From Dongia_A sp039808885 (GTDB taxonomy: Bacteria > Pseudomonadota > Alphaproteobacteria > Dongiales > Dongiaceae): a stretch of 64,000 bases of DNA. The notes beneath the pieces were generated by a model. The model made no database searches, was not told the DNA's origin, and saw only the letters and a program-made list of their open reading frames with translations. How positions within the stretch are numbered: position 1 is the first letter of the stretch; each line of letters begins with the position of its first letter. The translations under genes were made by a program, and so were the position numbers. Shown here piece by piece: positions 25,885-33,113 of this stretch. Location of the stretch: positions 1 to 64,000 of the forward strand of contig JBDHTX010000011.1 in the NCBI GenBank assembly GCA_039808885.1. The letters run 5' to 3'.

Positions 25885-26484
25885 ATGAGCGATCCCAGTT
25901 GGGTCGACGTGCTTGGCTTCGCGGTCGCGGCGGGCGGCTTTACGTTTGGTGTCTACCAATACCGGCAAGGCCGCATCGAGGCACGGCGCCAGTTTGCGGC
26001 CCGTGCGATCGAAGTCTATCTGGGTAACGCCGATGTGCGTGCAGCCATGCAGATGCTCGATTGGCGGGCGCGAAAAATGATCCTGCCGGCCGGCCGCACC
26101 AAGGCCGAGGGCGCCGAGGAATTTACTGTGGCGCACAGCGACCTCGATGGGGCACTCGTCCTCCCGTACGAGAATGGCGGCAACTTCTCACCACTGGAGG
26201 TGCTGCTGCGCGACACCTTCGACCGGTTCATCAACGAGCTCGAGCATCTGGCGAACCAGGAACAGGCAGGAGCCTTCCGGATCGAGGACGTCGCGCCGTA
26301 CCTGGCGTATCTCGCGGAACTTATGTTCGGCACGCGCTACCAGCTTCCCCCGAAGACGCAGAAGGTGCTGCAGCGCTTCATCCAGGAATACTGGGGCGAG
26401 CATGTCCTCGATTTCCTGCGCCGCTGCCAAGCCAAGAGCAATGTGCGACCGGGCGCCGCGCCGAGCCGGCCCGCCACCCCCTAA
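25885..26484 (+). CDS. Uncharacterised membrane-anchored protein, partner of the preceding gene
   Basis: No function is recognised. The 199-residue product has one N-terminal helix (WVDVLGFAVAAGGFTFGVYQ, about 6-25) followed by a soluble, mainly helical domain. Conspicuous segments are NADVRAAMQMLDWRARKM, LLRDTFDRFINELEHLANQEQAGAF and EDVAPYLAYLAELMFG. The Pro/Ala-rich tail (about 185-199) is probably disordered. It is co-directional with and 13 bp from the upstream membrane protein and the two are likely made together. I can identify no catalytic motif. Confidence 0.65.
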   Translation: MSDPSWVDVLGFAVAAGGFTFGVYQYRQGRIEARRQFAARAIEVYLGNADVRAAMQMLDWRARKMILPAGRTKAEGAEEFTVAHSDLDGALVLPYENGGNFSPLEVLLRDTFDRFINELEHLANQEQAGAFRIEDVAPYLAYLAELMFGTRYQLPPKTQKVLQRFIQEYWGEHVLDFLRRCQAKSNVRPGAAPSRPATP

Positions 26485-26535
26485 GCTATTGTAATTCAAA
26501 CATATCCCCCTGCGCGAAAGGCGGGCTGAGAGCCC

Positions 26536-26563
26536 TTTATTCTGCGGCCTTGGCCGCTATACT
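26536..26563 (+). promoter_or_regulatory. Putative promoter of the aldehyde dehydrogenase gene
   Basis: A good -10 TATACT (26558-26563) is preceded at 16 bp by a poor -35, TTTATT (26536-26541). The spacer contains the perfect inverted repeat GCGGCC-TT-GGCCGC (26544-26557), which could bind a regulator or simply reflect GC bias. Confidence 0.35.
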
Positions 26564-26610
26564 GCGGCCCATCCGCATCCCGGAATTCCCAGACTCTTCG
26601 AGGTAACGCC

Positions 26611-28095
26611 ATGTCGCAGACCGCGCTCAAGAAACCCGCCGCCCTGTCGCTCAAGGACCCCAGCCTGTTCCGCCAGCAGTGCTACATCAACGGCCAGTGG
26701 GTCGATGCCGACAGCGGCAAGACCATCGACGTGACCAACCCGGCGACCGGCGAGGTGCTGGGCACCATCCCGAACATGGGCACGGCCGAGACCCGCCGCG
26801 CCATCGAGGCGGCCAATGCCGCCTGGGCCGGCTGGCGCAAGAAGACGGCGAAGGAGCGCGCCAACATCCTGCGCAAGCTCTTCAACCTGATGATGGAGAA
26901 CCAGGAAGACCTCGCGGTGCTGATGACCGCCGAGCAGGGCAAGCCGCTGGCCGAGGCGAAGGGCGAGATCGCCTACGCTGCCTCGTTCATCGAGTGGTTC
27001 GCCGAAGAGGGCAAGCGCACCTATGGCGACGTGATCCCGGCGCATCAGGGCGACAAGCGCATCATCGTGACCAAGGAGCCGATCGGCGTGGTGGCGGCGA
27101 TCACGCCGTGGAACTTCCCCTCGGCCATGATCACCCGCAAGTCCGGCCCGGCGCTCGCCGCCGGCTGCCCGATCGTGCTGAAGCCCGCGACCCAGACGCC
27201 GTTCTCCGCGCTGGCCCTGGCCGAGCTCGGCCATCGCGCCGGCCTGCCGGCGGGCGTGTTCAACGTCGTCACCGGCTCGGCCACCCAGATCGGCGGTGAG
27301 ATGACCGCCAACCCGATCGTGCGCAAGCTGACCTTCACCGGCTCGACCCAGATCGGCAAGATCCTGCTCGAGCAATGCGCCAAGACGGTCAAGAAGACCT
27401 CGATGGAGCTGGGCGGCAACGCGCCCTTCATCGTGTTCGACGACGCCGATCTCGACGCCGCGGTCGAGGGCGCGATCATGTCCAAGTACCGCAACACCGG
27501 CCAGACCTGCGTCTGCGCCAACCGCATCCTGGTGCAGGACAGCGTCTATGACGCCTTCGCCGCGAAGCTCACCGCCGCGGTCGCCAAGCTGAAGGTCGGC
27601 GACGGCCTGAAGGGCGAGACGCAGCAGGGCCCGCTGATCGACATGAAGGCGGTGGAAAAGGTCGAGGAGCATATCGCCGACGCGGTGAAGAAGGGCGCCA
27701 AGGTCGTCGCCGGCGGCAAGCGCCACGCCCTCGGCCATTCCTTCTTCGAGCCGACCATCCTGGTCAACGTCACCACCGACATGGCGGTGACGCGCGAGGA
27801 GACCTTCGGCCCGGTGGCGCCGCTGTTCCGCTTCAAGACCGAGGAAGAGGCGATCAAGCTCGCCAACGACACCGAGTTCGGCCTGGCGGCCTATTTCTAC
27901 GCCCGCGACCTCGGCCGCGTCTGGCGCGTGGCCGACGCGATCGAGACCGGCATCGTCGGCATCAACACCGGCATCATCTCGACCGAGGTGGCGCCCTTCG
28001 GCGGCGTCAAGGAATCCGGCCTCGGCCGCGAGGGCTCGAAGTATGGCATCGAGGACTTCCTCGAGGTGAAATACATGTGCATGGGCGGCATCTGA
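26611..28095 (+). CDS. gabD: NAD(P)-dependent succinate-semialdehyde dehydrogenase
   Basis: This aldehyde dehydrogenase probably oxidises succinate semialdehyde to succinate in GABA breakdown. The 494-residue product has N168 in PWNFP, the general base E266 in MELGGN and the nucleophile C300 in NTGQTCVCANR. C302 next to it matches the CxC arrangement seen in redox-switched GabD enzymes. FGLAAYFYARD and the C-terminal EVKYMCMGGI are GabD-like. Related glutarate-semialdehyde dehydrogenases are hard to exclude. It is a single gene with its own terminator; no gabT is adjacent. Confidence 0.88.
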   Translation: MSQTALKKPAALSLKDPSLFRQQCYINGQWVDADSGKTIDVTNPATGEVLGTIPNMGTAETRRAIEAANAAWAGWRKKTAKERANILRKLFNLMMENQEDLAVLMTAEQGKPLAEAKGEIAYAASFIEWFAEEGKRTYGDVIPAHQGDKRIIVTKEPIGVVAAITPWNFPSAMITRKSGPALAAGCPIVLKPATQTPFSALALAELGHRAGLPAGVFNVVTGSATQIGGEMTANPIVRKLTFTGSTQIGKILLEQCAKTVKKTSMELGGNAPFIVFDDADLDAAVEGAIMSKYRNTGQTCVCANRILVQDSVYDAFAAKLTAAVAKLKVGDGLKGETQQGPLIDMKAVEKVEEHIADAVKKGAKVVAGGKRHALGHSFFEPTILVNVTTDMAVTREETFGPVAPLFRFKTEEEAIKLANDTEFGLAAYFYARDLGRVWRVADAIETGIVGINTGIISTEVAPFGGVKESGLGREGSKYGIEDFLEVKYMCMGGI

Positions 28096-28120
28096 GCCGC
28101 ATCTTCATGGCGTAACGCCA

Positions 28121-28155
28121 ACGGGCGGGGAGCAATCCCCGCCCGTTTTTCTTTT
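28121..28155 (+). terminator. Intrinsic terminator after gabD
   Basis: A perfect 10-bp stem ACGGGCGGGG (28121-28130) / CCCCGCCCGT (28137-28146) with loop AGCAAT is followed by TTTTCTTTT. Confidence 0.92.
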
Positions 28156-28180
28156 GCTCACCACGGAACTTCGGGAAACT

Positions 28181-28282
28181 CGTCATCCCAGGGCTTGGCC
28201 CTGGGATCCACGAGTTTGCGCGGGCAAGATCGCGCTGCTGCGGGTAAACTCGTGGATGGCATGGCCAAGCCATGCCATGACG
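28181..28282. repeat. Dispersed palindromic repeat, family A copy 2
   Basis: This is a divergent member with the same outer CGTCAT/ATGACG ends. The left half is a hairpin (ATCCCAGGG-CTTGG-CCCTGGGAT) with an adjoining ACGAGTTT, and the right half is AAACTCGTGGATGGCATGG folding on CCATGCCAT. AAACTCGT/ACGAGTTT form an extra internal inverted pair. It lies between the gabD terminator and the SHMT-like gene. Confidence 0.75.
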
Positions 28283-28384
28283 GAGCAGGGAAAGGCGGGT
28301 TCCGCGCGATGCCCCCGCGAGGATGGTTGCCATTTTACCGGCGCCCACTAACCTGCATTCATTGATCCTGAACGGGGCTCTCCA

Positions 28385-29710
28385 ATGACCAAGCTGCAAG
28401 CGCGCGACTGGGTGCCGGCTGGCGCCGAGCGCTATATCCAATCCCTCGCCGCCGGGGTGGCGGCGCGCGGGGCCGACGAGCTGGAACGCGACCTGCTGGC
28501 CTACGTGGCCGAGAACCGCAGCATCCACGAGCGCGACTGCGTCAATCTGAACCCCGCCACCAACGCGATGAATCCCAAGGCGGAGGCGCTGCTCTCGTCC
28601 GGCATCGGCTCTCGGCCGTCGCTCGGCTATCCGGGCGACAAATACGAGATGGGGCTGGAGGGGATCGAGAAGATCGAGGTGATGGCGGCGGAGCTCGCCG
28701 CCGAGGTGTTCAACGCGCGCTTTGCCGAGATCCGCGTCGCCTCCGGCGCGCTCGCCAATCTATACGTCTTCATGATGGCGGCGAAGCCGGGCGACACCAT
28801 CATTGCCCCGCCACCCGCCATCGGCGGCCATGTGACGCATCACGCCGCCGGCTGCGCCGGGCTCTATGGCGTGGTGACGCATCCGGCGCCGGTCGATCCC
28901 GTGAACTACACCGTCGATGTCGACGCTCTGCGCGCGGACGCCCATCGCTTGAAGCCAAAGCTCATCACCATCGGCGGCAGCCTGAACCTCTTTCCCCATC
29001 CGATCCGCGAGATTCGCGCCATCGCCGACGAGGTGGGCGCGCTGGTGCTGTTCGATGCCGCGCATATGTCGGGCATGATCGCCGGCCGCGCCTGGCAGCA
29101 GCCGCTGGAGGAGGGCGCCCATGTCATGACCATGAGCACCTATAAGAGCCTGGGCGGCCCGGCGTCCGGCCTGATCGTCACCAACGACGCGGCCATCGCC
29201 GAGCGACTCGATGCCATCGCCTATCCCGGCCTCACCGCGAATTTCGACGCCGCGAAATCGGCGGCGCTGGCCATGACCCTGCTGGACTGGAAGGTGCATG
29301 GCCGCGCCTATGGCGCGGCGATGGCGGAAACCGCGAAGGCCCTGGCGAGCGCGCTGGCGGCGGAAGGCGTGCCGGTTTTCGCCCGCGACCGCGGCGCGAC
29401 CACGTCGCACCAGTTCGCGCTGGAGGCGGCATCCTTCGGCGGCGGGCAGACTGCCGCGAAGAAGCTGCGCCAGGCGAATGTGCTGTCCTGCGGCATCGGC
29501 CTGCCGATCGCCGCCGTCGCGGGCGACCTCAACGGCCTGCGCCTGGGCACGCCGGAGATCGTGCGCTGGGGCATGACGCCCGCCGACATGCCGGTGCTGG
29601 CGCGCCTCATCGCCGACGCGCTGACCGGCCGACGCGCGGCGCAGTCGGTGGCGCCCGAAGTGACCGAGTTCCGCCGCCGCTTCGACAAGCTGCACTTCAT
29701 CAGGGACTAG
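28385..29710 (+). CDS. Divergent serine hydroxymethyltransferase-like PLP enzyme
   Basis: The 441-residue fold-type I PLP enzyme is related to SHMT but diverges at signature sites. The PLP-lysine segment is MSTYKSLGGPASG rather than the canonical THKTLRGPRGG, the co-enzyme aspartate block is DAAHMSGMIAG, and NKYAEGYPGKRYYGG is replaced by SRPSLGYPGDKYEMG. AENRSIHERD stands where SHMT has ASENF. It may act on an alpha-substituted serine or another beta-hydroxy amino acid. A canonical glyA is expected elsewhere. The ribosome-binding site is weak (GGGG). It ends in a strong stem-loop. Confidence 0.75.
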   Translation: MTKLQARDWVPAGAERYIQSLAAGVAARGADELERDLLAYVAENRSIHERDCVNLNPATNAMNPKAEALLSSGIGSRPSLGYPGDKYEMGLEGIEKIEVMAAELAAEVFNARFAEIRVASGALANLYVFMMAAKPGDTIIAPPPAIGGHVTHHAAGCAGLYGVVTHPAPVDPVNYTVDVDALRADAHRLKPKLITIGGSLNLFPHPIREIRAIADEVGALVLFDAAHMSGMIAGRAWQQPLEEGAHVMTMSTYKSLGGPASGLIVTNDAAIAERLDAIAYPGLTANFDAAKSAALAMTLLDWKVHGRAYGAAMAETAKALASALAAEGVPVFARDRGATTSHQFALEAASFGGGQTAAKKLRQANVLSCGIGLPIAAVAGDLNGLRLGTPEIVRWGMTPADMPVLARLIADALTGRRAAQSVAPEVTEFRRRFDKLHFIRD

Positions 29711-29717
29711 GCGGCGA

Positions 29718-29749
29718 AAAGCCCGTGGATCGCGGGATCCACGGGCTTT
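29718..29749. terminator. Terminator-like stem-loop between convergent genes
   Basis: A perfect 14-bp stem AAAGCCCGTGGATC (29718-29731) / GATCCACGGGCTTT (29736-29749) has loop GCGG. A or T at both outer ends would give short U-runs on either strand, so it could serve the SHMT-like gene on the plus strand and the convergent GlcG-like gene on the minus strand. Confidence 0.7.
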
Positions 29750-29840
29750 GCCACGGGTGCCGGCGGCACGGCGTCAAGGGAGGCACGTCGCCGGCCGCTC
29801 GCCCCGCAGGACCGCGCGGGGGCCAATACCGCGCGTGCCG

Positions 29841-29892
29841 GAGCATTTTCCGCCGAAGTGGAGTCCGGTTCGGCGCCGAAAATGCGACCGAT
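29841..29892. repeat. Dispersed palindromic repeat, family B copy 1
   Basis: The element GAGCATTTTCCGCCGAAGTGG ... GAAAATGCGACC has outer arms GCATTTTC (29843-29850) and GAAAATGC (29878-29885) and inner CCGAA/TTCGG complementarity. A second copy in the same orientation lies at 31433-31483. Such GCATTTTC elements are widespread in alphaproteobacterial genomes. This copy ends 10 bp from the stop of the GlcG-like gene. Confidence 0.8.
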
Positions 29893-29901
29893 CGATCTGC
29901 T

Positions 29902-30420
29902 CTAATTCAACCGGTCGGCGATCTTCGCCAGGGCCGCCTTGGCGCAGATCTCGTCATTGGCGCCGCCGGGGGCGCCGCCGATGCCGATGGCCGCGACGAT
30001 CTCGCCATCCATCTTCACGCCGACCGCGCCGGGCAGCAGGAACAGGTTGGGCAAGGTGGCGTAGGTCGGGGCGAAGGGGTTGGTCTTCAGCTGCTCGACC
30101 CAGTCGCCCAGCACGTCGAAGCCGAATATCGGCCCCATCGTCACCACGGTATAGGCCTTGCGGAAGCTCGCATCCTTGGTGTGGATCGTGGCGTGGTCGC
30201 CCTTGGCCTGCAGCTTGATGTTGCCGCCGGAATCCACCACCGTCACGGTAACGTGCCAGCCGTGCTCCTCGCAGACGCGGATGCCTTCGGTGGCCGCTTC
30301 CATCGCCAGGTCGAGCGGCAGGAAACCCTGCTTCATCTCGGTGGCGGCCGAGGCCGGCGCCGCCGCCATGCCGAGGCCGAGCAGCAGGCCGCACGCGGCC
30401 GGAATCAGTACGTTGCGCAT
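29902..30420 (-). CDS. Exported GlcG/HbpS-family heme-binding-like protein
   Basis: The 172-residue product has a signal peptide (to about residue 25, ASA-A) and a GlcG/HbpS domain. Typical blocks are LAMEAATEGIRVCEEHGWHVTVTVVDSGG, KDASFRKAYT, and GAVGVKMDGEIVAAIGIGGAPGGANDEICAKAAL. HbpS-type members bind heme or corrinoids; others, next to glycolate genes, have unknown roles. It lies 11 bp downstream of the alpha/beta hydrolase on the same strand and is presumably the last gene of the LysR-linked set. Confidence 0.83.
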   Translation of the reverse strand: MRNVLIPAACGLLLGLGMAAAPASAATEMKQGFLPLDLAMEAATEGIRVCEEHGWHVTVTVVDSGGNIKLQAKGDHATIHTKDASFRKAYTVVTMGPIFGFDVLGDWVEQLKTNPFAPTYATLPNLFLLPGAVGVKMDGEIVAAIGIGGAPGGANDEICAKAALAKIADRLN

Positions 30421-30431
30421 CGTGTCACCCC

Positions 30432-31376
30432 TCAGTTCGTGGTTTTCAGACGGTCGAGGAAGTCGAGCATCGCGGTGGAGATCTCCGGCAGATGCGTCTC
30501 CAGCGCGAAGTGGCCGGCGTCATAGGCGTGGACCTCGGCGCCGGGCACCAGGGTCTTGAAGAAGTCGCGGCCCTGGGTGGTGAAGAACGGATCGTTGTCG
30601 CCCCACACCACCAGCATCGGCGGCTGCGTCGCCTTCAGGTATTCCTGCCACTTGGGGTATTGCGCGACATTGTCCTGGTACTGATAGAGCAGCTCGACCT
30701 GGATCTTGTCGTTGCCCGGCCGGTCGAGCAGCGCCTGGTCGAAGGTCCAGGCATCCGGATTGACCCGGTCGGCGCGCGATTCGCCGTGGGTGTACTGGAA
30801 CTTGGTGGCCTCGGCGCTGAAGGCGTCGCGCAGAGGCTTCTCGGTCTCCGGCGTGCGGTTCTGCCAGGCGGGCTGGAAGGCGGCGACCACCTCCTGGTGC
30901 CAGCCCTCGACGTTGACGACGGCGTTCTGCACCACGAAGCCGCGCACCTTCTCCGGGTGCTTCAGCGCCAGCCGCATGCCGATCGGTCCGCCGTAATCCT
31001 GCATGTAGAGCACGTAGCTCTGCAGCCCGACCTCGGCGACGAACGCGTCCATGACGTCGGCGAGGTTGGCGAAGGTGTACTGGAACTGGTCGAGGCCCGG
31101 CGTGCTGGAATAGCCGAAGCCCGGATAGTCCGGCGCGATCACGTGGTACTTCTTCGCCAGCACCGGGATCAGGTCGCGGAACATGTGCGAGGAGGACGGG
31201 AAGCCGTGCAGCAGCAGGATTGTGGGCGCCGTCTTCGGCCCGGCCTCGCGGTAGAAGATGTCGAGGCCCTGCACCTGGGCGTGATGGTAGGTCGGCGGCT
31301 CGGCCTGGGCCGGCGACAGGGCCAGCGTGGCGCCGAGCAGCGTGCCGATCGCCGCGGCATTGACGATGCGTGACAT
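30432..31376 (-). CDS. Exported alpha/beta hydrolase with Asp nucleophile (epoxide hydrolase/dehalogenase-like)
   Basis: The 314-residue product has a signal peptide (MSRIVNAAAIGTLLGATLALSPAQA) and an alpha/beta hydrolase fold. The oxyanion block is HGFPSSSHMF. The nucleophile elbow MQDYGGPIG carries Asp instead of Ser, as in epoxide hydrolases and haloalkane dehalogenases. WGDNDPFF and DAGHFALE provide acid and base. The start at 31376 follows AAGGAG; an upstream in-frame extension runs into repeat copy B2. Export is unusual for dehalogenases but frequent among homologues annotated only as alpha/beta hydrolases. Confidence 0.83.
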   Translation of the reverse strand: MSRIVNAAAIGTLLGATLALSPAQAEPPTYHHAQVQGLDIFYREAGPKTAPTILLLHGFPSSSHMFRDLIPVLAKKYHVIAPDYPGFGYSSTPGLDQFQYTFANLADVMDAFVAEVGLQSYVLYMQDYGGPIGMRLALKHPEKVRGFVVQNAVVNVEGWHQEVVAAFQPAWQNRTPETEKPLRDAFSAEATKFQYTHGESRADRVNPDAWTFDQALLDRPGNDKIQVELLYQYQDNVAQYPKWQEYLKATQPPMLVVWGDNDPFFTTQGRDFFKTLVPGAEVHAYDAGHFALETHLPEISTAMLDFLDRLKTTN

Positions 31377-31432
31377 GGAAGCTCCTTCGAGGAGAAAGAA
31401 GTGGGGGCGATCCGCAGCGATCGCGGGGCTTG

Positions 31433-31483
31433 GAACATTTTCCGCCGAAGTGGAAACTAGTTCGGCGTCGAAAATGCGACCAA
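31433..31483. repeat. Dispersed palindromic repeat, family B copy 2
   Basis: GGAACATTTTCCGCCGAAGTGG ... GTCGAAAATGCGACC matches copy 1 (29841-29892) at most positions, in direct orientation. Arms are ACATTTTC and GAAAATGC. It lies between the AhpD-like gene and the alpha/beta hydrolase, so the two copies bracket exactly the hydrolase and GlcG-like genes. Confidence 0.8.
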
Positions 31484-31530
31484 TCAACCGGATTGGACCA
31501 TGATGCGATTCAATCCGATCGCGTCATGGG

Positions 31531-32085
31531 CTAGGCGACGTCGCGCGCGGGCGCGACCACGGGGAAATCGATGACCGTGCCGGCAACCTCGTTCACGTAG
31601 TTGGTGAGCGTGTTGAGCGCGACATGGAGCACGATCTCGACGATCTGGCCTTCGTCGAAGCCGGCCTGCCGCACGGCGGTCAGGTCGGAATCGCTGACAT
31701 GGCCGCGCGCGGCGGCGATCCGCACCGCGAAATGCACCGCCGCGTTGGCCTTCGCATCGTTGGAGCGGCCGCTCCGGTTGGCCGCGATCTCCGCGTCGTC
31801 CAGCTTGGCGAGGTTCTTGCCCAGATAGGTGTGGGCCGAGAGGCAGTAGCCGCAGCGGTTGAATTCGGCGATGGCGAGGGCGATGCGCTCCCGCGTCTTG
31901 GCGTCGAGGCTGCCCTTGGCGAGCGCGCCGTTCAGGCCGAGATAGCCGTCCAGCGCCGCCGGGCTGTTGGCGACCACCAGGAACAGGTTGGGCAGCACGC
32001 CGAGCTGCTGCTTGACCGCGGCCAGGGCGTTCTGGGCCGCCGCCGGGGCCGCCTCCACCGAGGCGGGCGTATGGATACGGGACAT
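31531..32085 (-). CDS. AhpD-like carboxymuconolactone decarboxylase-family protein
   Basis: The 184-residue cytoplasmic protein has an all-helical CMD/AhpD fold with the redox motif CGYCLSAH (C78, C81, H85) and the following helix TYLGKNLAKLDDAEI. These proteins act as peroxidase-linked disulfide reductants or as non-redox decarboxylases; the CxxC plus His favours an AhpD-like peroxide or alkylperoxide role. It is the first gene on the minus side of the LysR divergent promoter and is separated from the hydrolase by 154 bp containing repeat B2. Confidence 0.85.
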   Translation of the reverse strand: MSRIHTPASVEAAPAAAQNALAAVKQQLGVLPNLFLVVANSPAALDGYLGLNGALAKGSLDAKTRERIALAIAEFNRCGYCLSAHTYLGKNLAKLDDAEIAANRSGRSNDAKANAAVHFAVRIAAARGHVSDSDLTAVRQAGFDEGQIVEIVLHVALNTLTNYVNEVAGTVIDFPVVAPARDVA

Positions 32086-32168
32086 GGGTTGCTCCTTCCG
32101 GTTTCCGGCCGGGTGCGGCCGTCAGGGGAGCATTTGGTTGTTTCCATATTTCGTTACTATATGTCATG

Positions 32169-32189
32169 TTTGGAACTGATCGTTCCAAA
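32169..32189. promoter_or_regulatory. Palindromic operator in the LysR divergent region
   Basis: A perfect inverted repeat TTTGGAAC (32169-32176), 5-bp spacer, GTTCCAAA (32182-32189) lies 15 bp upstream of the LysR gene start at 32204. A possible plus-strand promoter, TTGGTT (32134-32139) with TATATG (32158-32163), would place the palindrome at or just after its transcription start, consistent with autorepression. It is the best operator candidate in the window. Confidence 0.7.
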
Positions 32190-32203
32190 TTTCGAGAATA
32201 AAG

Positions 32204-33103
32204 ATGGATCGCTTCGAATCGATGTCCGCCTTCGTGGCGGTGGTGGAGGCCGGCGGCTTCTCCGCCGCGGCGCGCAAGCTGGGCATGCCGCTGGCCACGG
32301 TGAGCCGCAAGGTCTCCGAGCTGGAGGACTTCCTGAAGGCCAGCCTGATCAACCGCTCGACCCGCAGGATCGCGCTGACCCAGAGCGGCCAGGCCTTCTA
32401 CGAATCCAGCCGCCGCCTGCTCGACGATCTGGGCGAGGCGGAGCGCGCGGCGTCGGGCGAATACCGCGCGCCGCGCGGCGAGCTCATCATCACCGCGCCC
32501 ATCGTGTTCGGCCGGCTGCACGTGGTGCCGGTCGTCGTCCAGTTCCTGAAGGAATACCCGGAGGTCGACGTGCGCCTGCTGCTCGACGACCAGATCGTCA
32601 ATTTGATGGACGAGCAGGCCGATTTGGCGGTGCGCATCAGCGAGCTGCCCGACAGCAGCATGGTGGCGACGCGGATCGCCACGGTCCGGCCGGTGATCTG
32701 CGCCAGCCCGGCCTATCTCTCCGCCCACGGCACGCCGCGCCACCCGGAGGAACTCGCCGGCCACGATTGCATCATGCGCACGCGCCTGCCGGTTCCCGAT
32801 GCCTGGCCCTTCCGCATCGACGGCGCGGTCAGGATGATCCCGGTGCGCCGGCGCCTGGTGGCGACCACGGCGGAGGCGAGCATCGAGGCGGCGATGGCCG
32901 GGGCGGGGCTGGCCAAGGTGTTCTGCTACCAGATCGCCGAGGCCGAACGGCAGGGCAGGCTGGTCACCATCCTGCGCGAGTTCGAGCCGGAGCCGCTGCC
33001 GCTCAGCCTGGTCTATGCCGCCGCAAGGCTGGTGCCGCTGAAGCTGCGCGCCTTCCTGGATTTCGCCGTGCCGCGGCTGAAGCAGCGCCTGCAGCAGCTC
33101 TAG
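32204..33103 (+). CDS. LysR-family transcriptional regulator
   Basis: The 299-residue regulator has an N-terminal winged HTH (residues 1-62: FVAVVEAGGFSAAARKLGMPLATVSRKVSELE, then RSTRRIALTQSGQAFY) and a LysR substrate-binding domain (about 90-295: ITAPIVFGRLHVVPVVVQFLKEYPEVDVRLLLDD). The VRISELPDSSMVATRI block is typical of the CrgA/AaeR-like subgroup. It is divergent from the AhpD-like gene and probably controls that gene set in response to an unknown, perhaps electrophilic or oxidising, signal through the palindrome just upstream of its start. Confidence 0.93.
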   Translation: MDRFESMSAFVAVVEAGGFSAAARKLGMPLATVSRKVSELEDFLKASLINRSTRRIALTQSGQAFYESSRRLLDDLGEAERAASGEYRAPRGELIITAPIVFGRLHVVPVVVQFLKEYPEVDVRLLLDDQIVNLMDEQADLAVRISELPDSSMVATRIATVRPVICASPAYLSAHGTPRHPEELAGHDCIMRTRLPVPDAWPFRIDGAVRMIPVRRRLVATTAEASIEAAMAGAGLAKVFCYQIAEAERQGRLVTILREFEPEPLPLSLVYAAARLVPLKLRAFLDFAVPRLKQRLQQL

Positions 33104-33113
33104 GCGACTGCGG

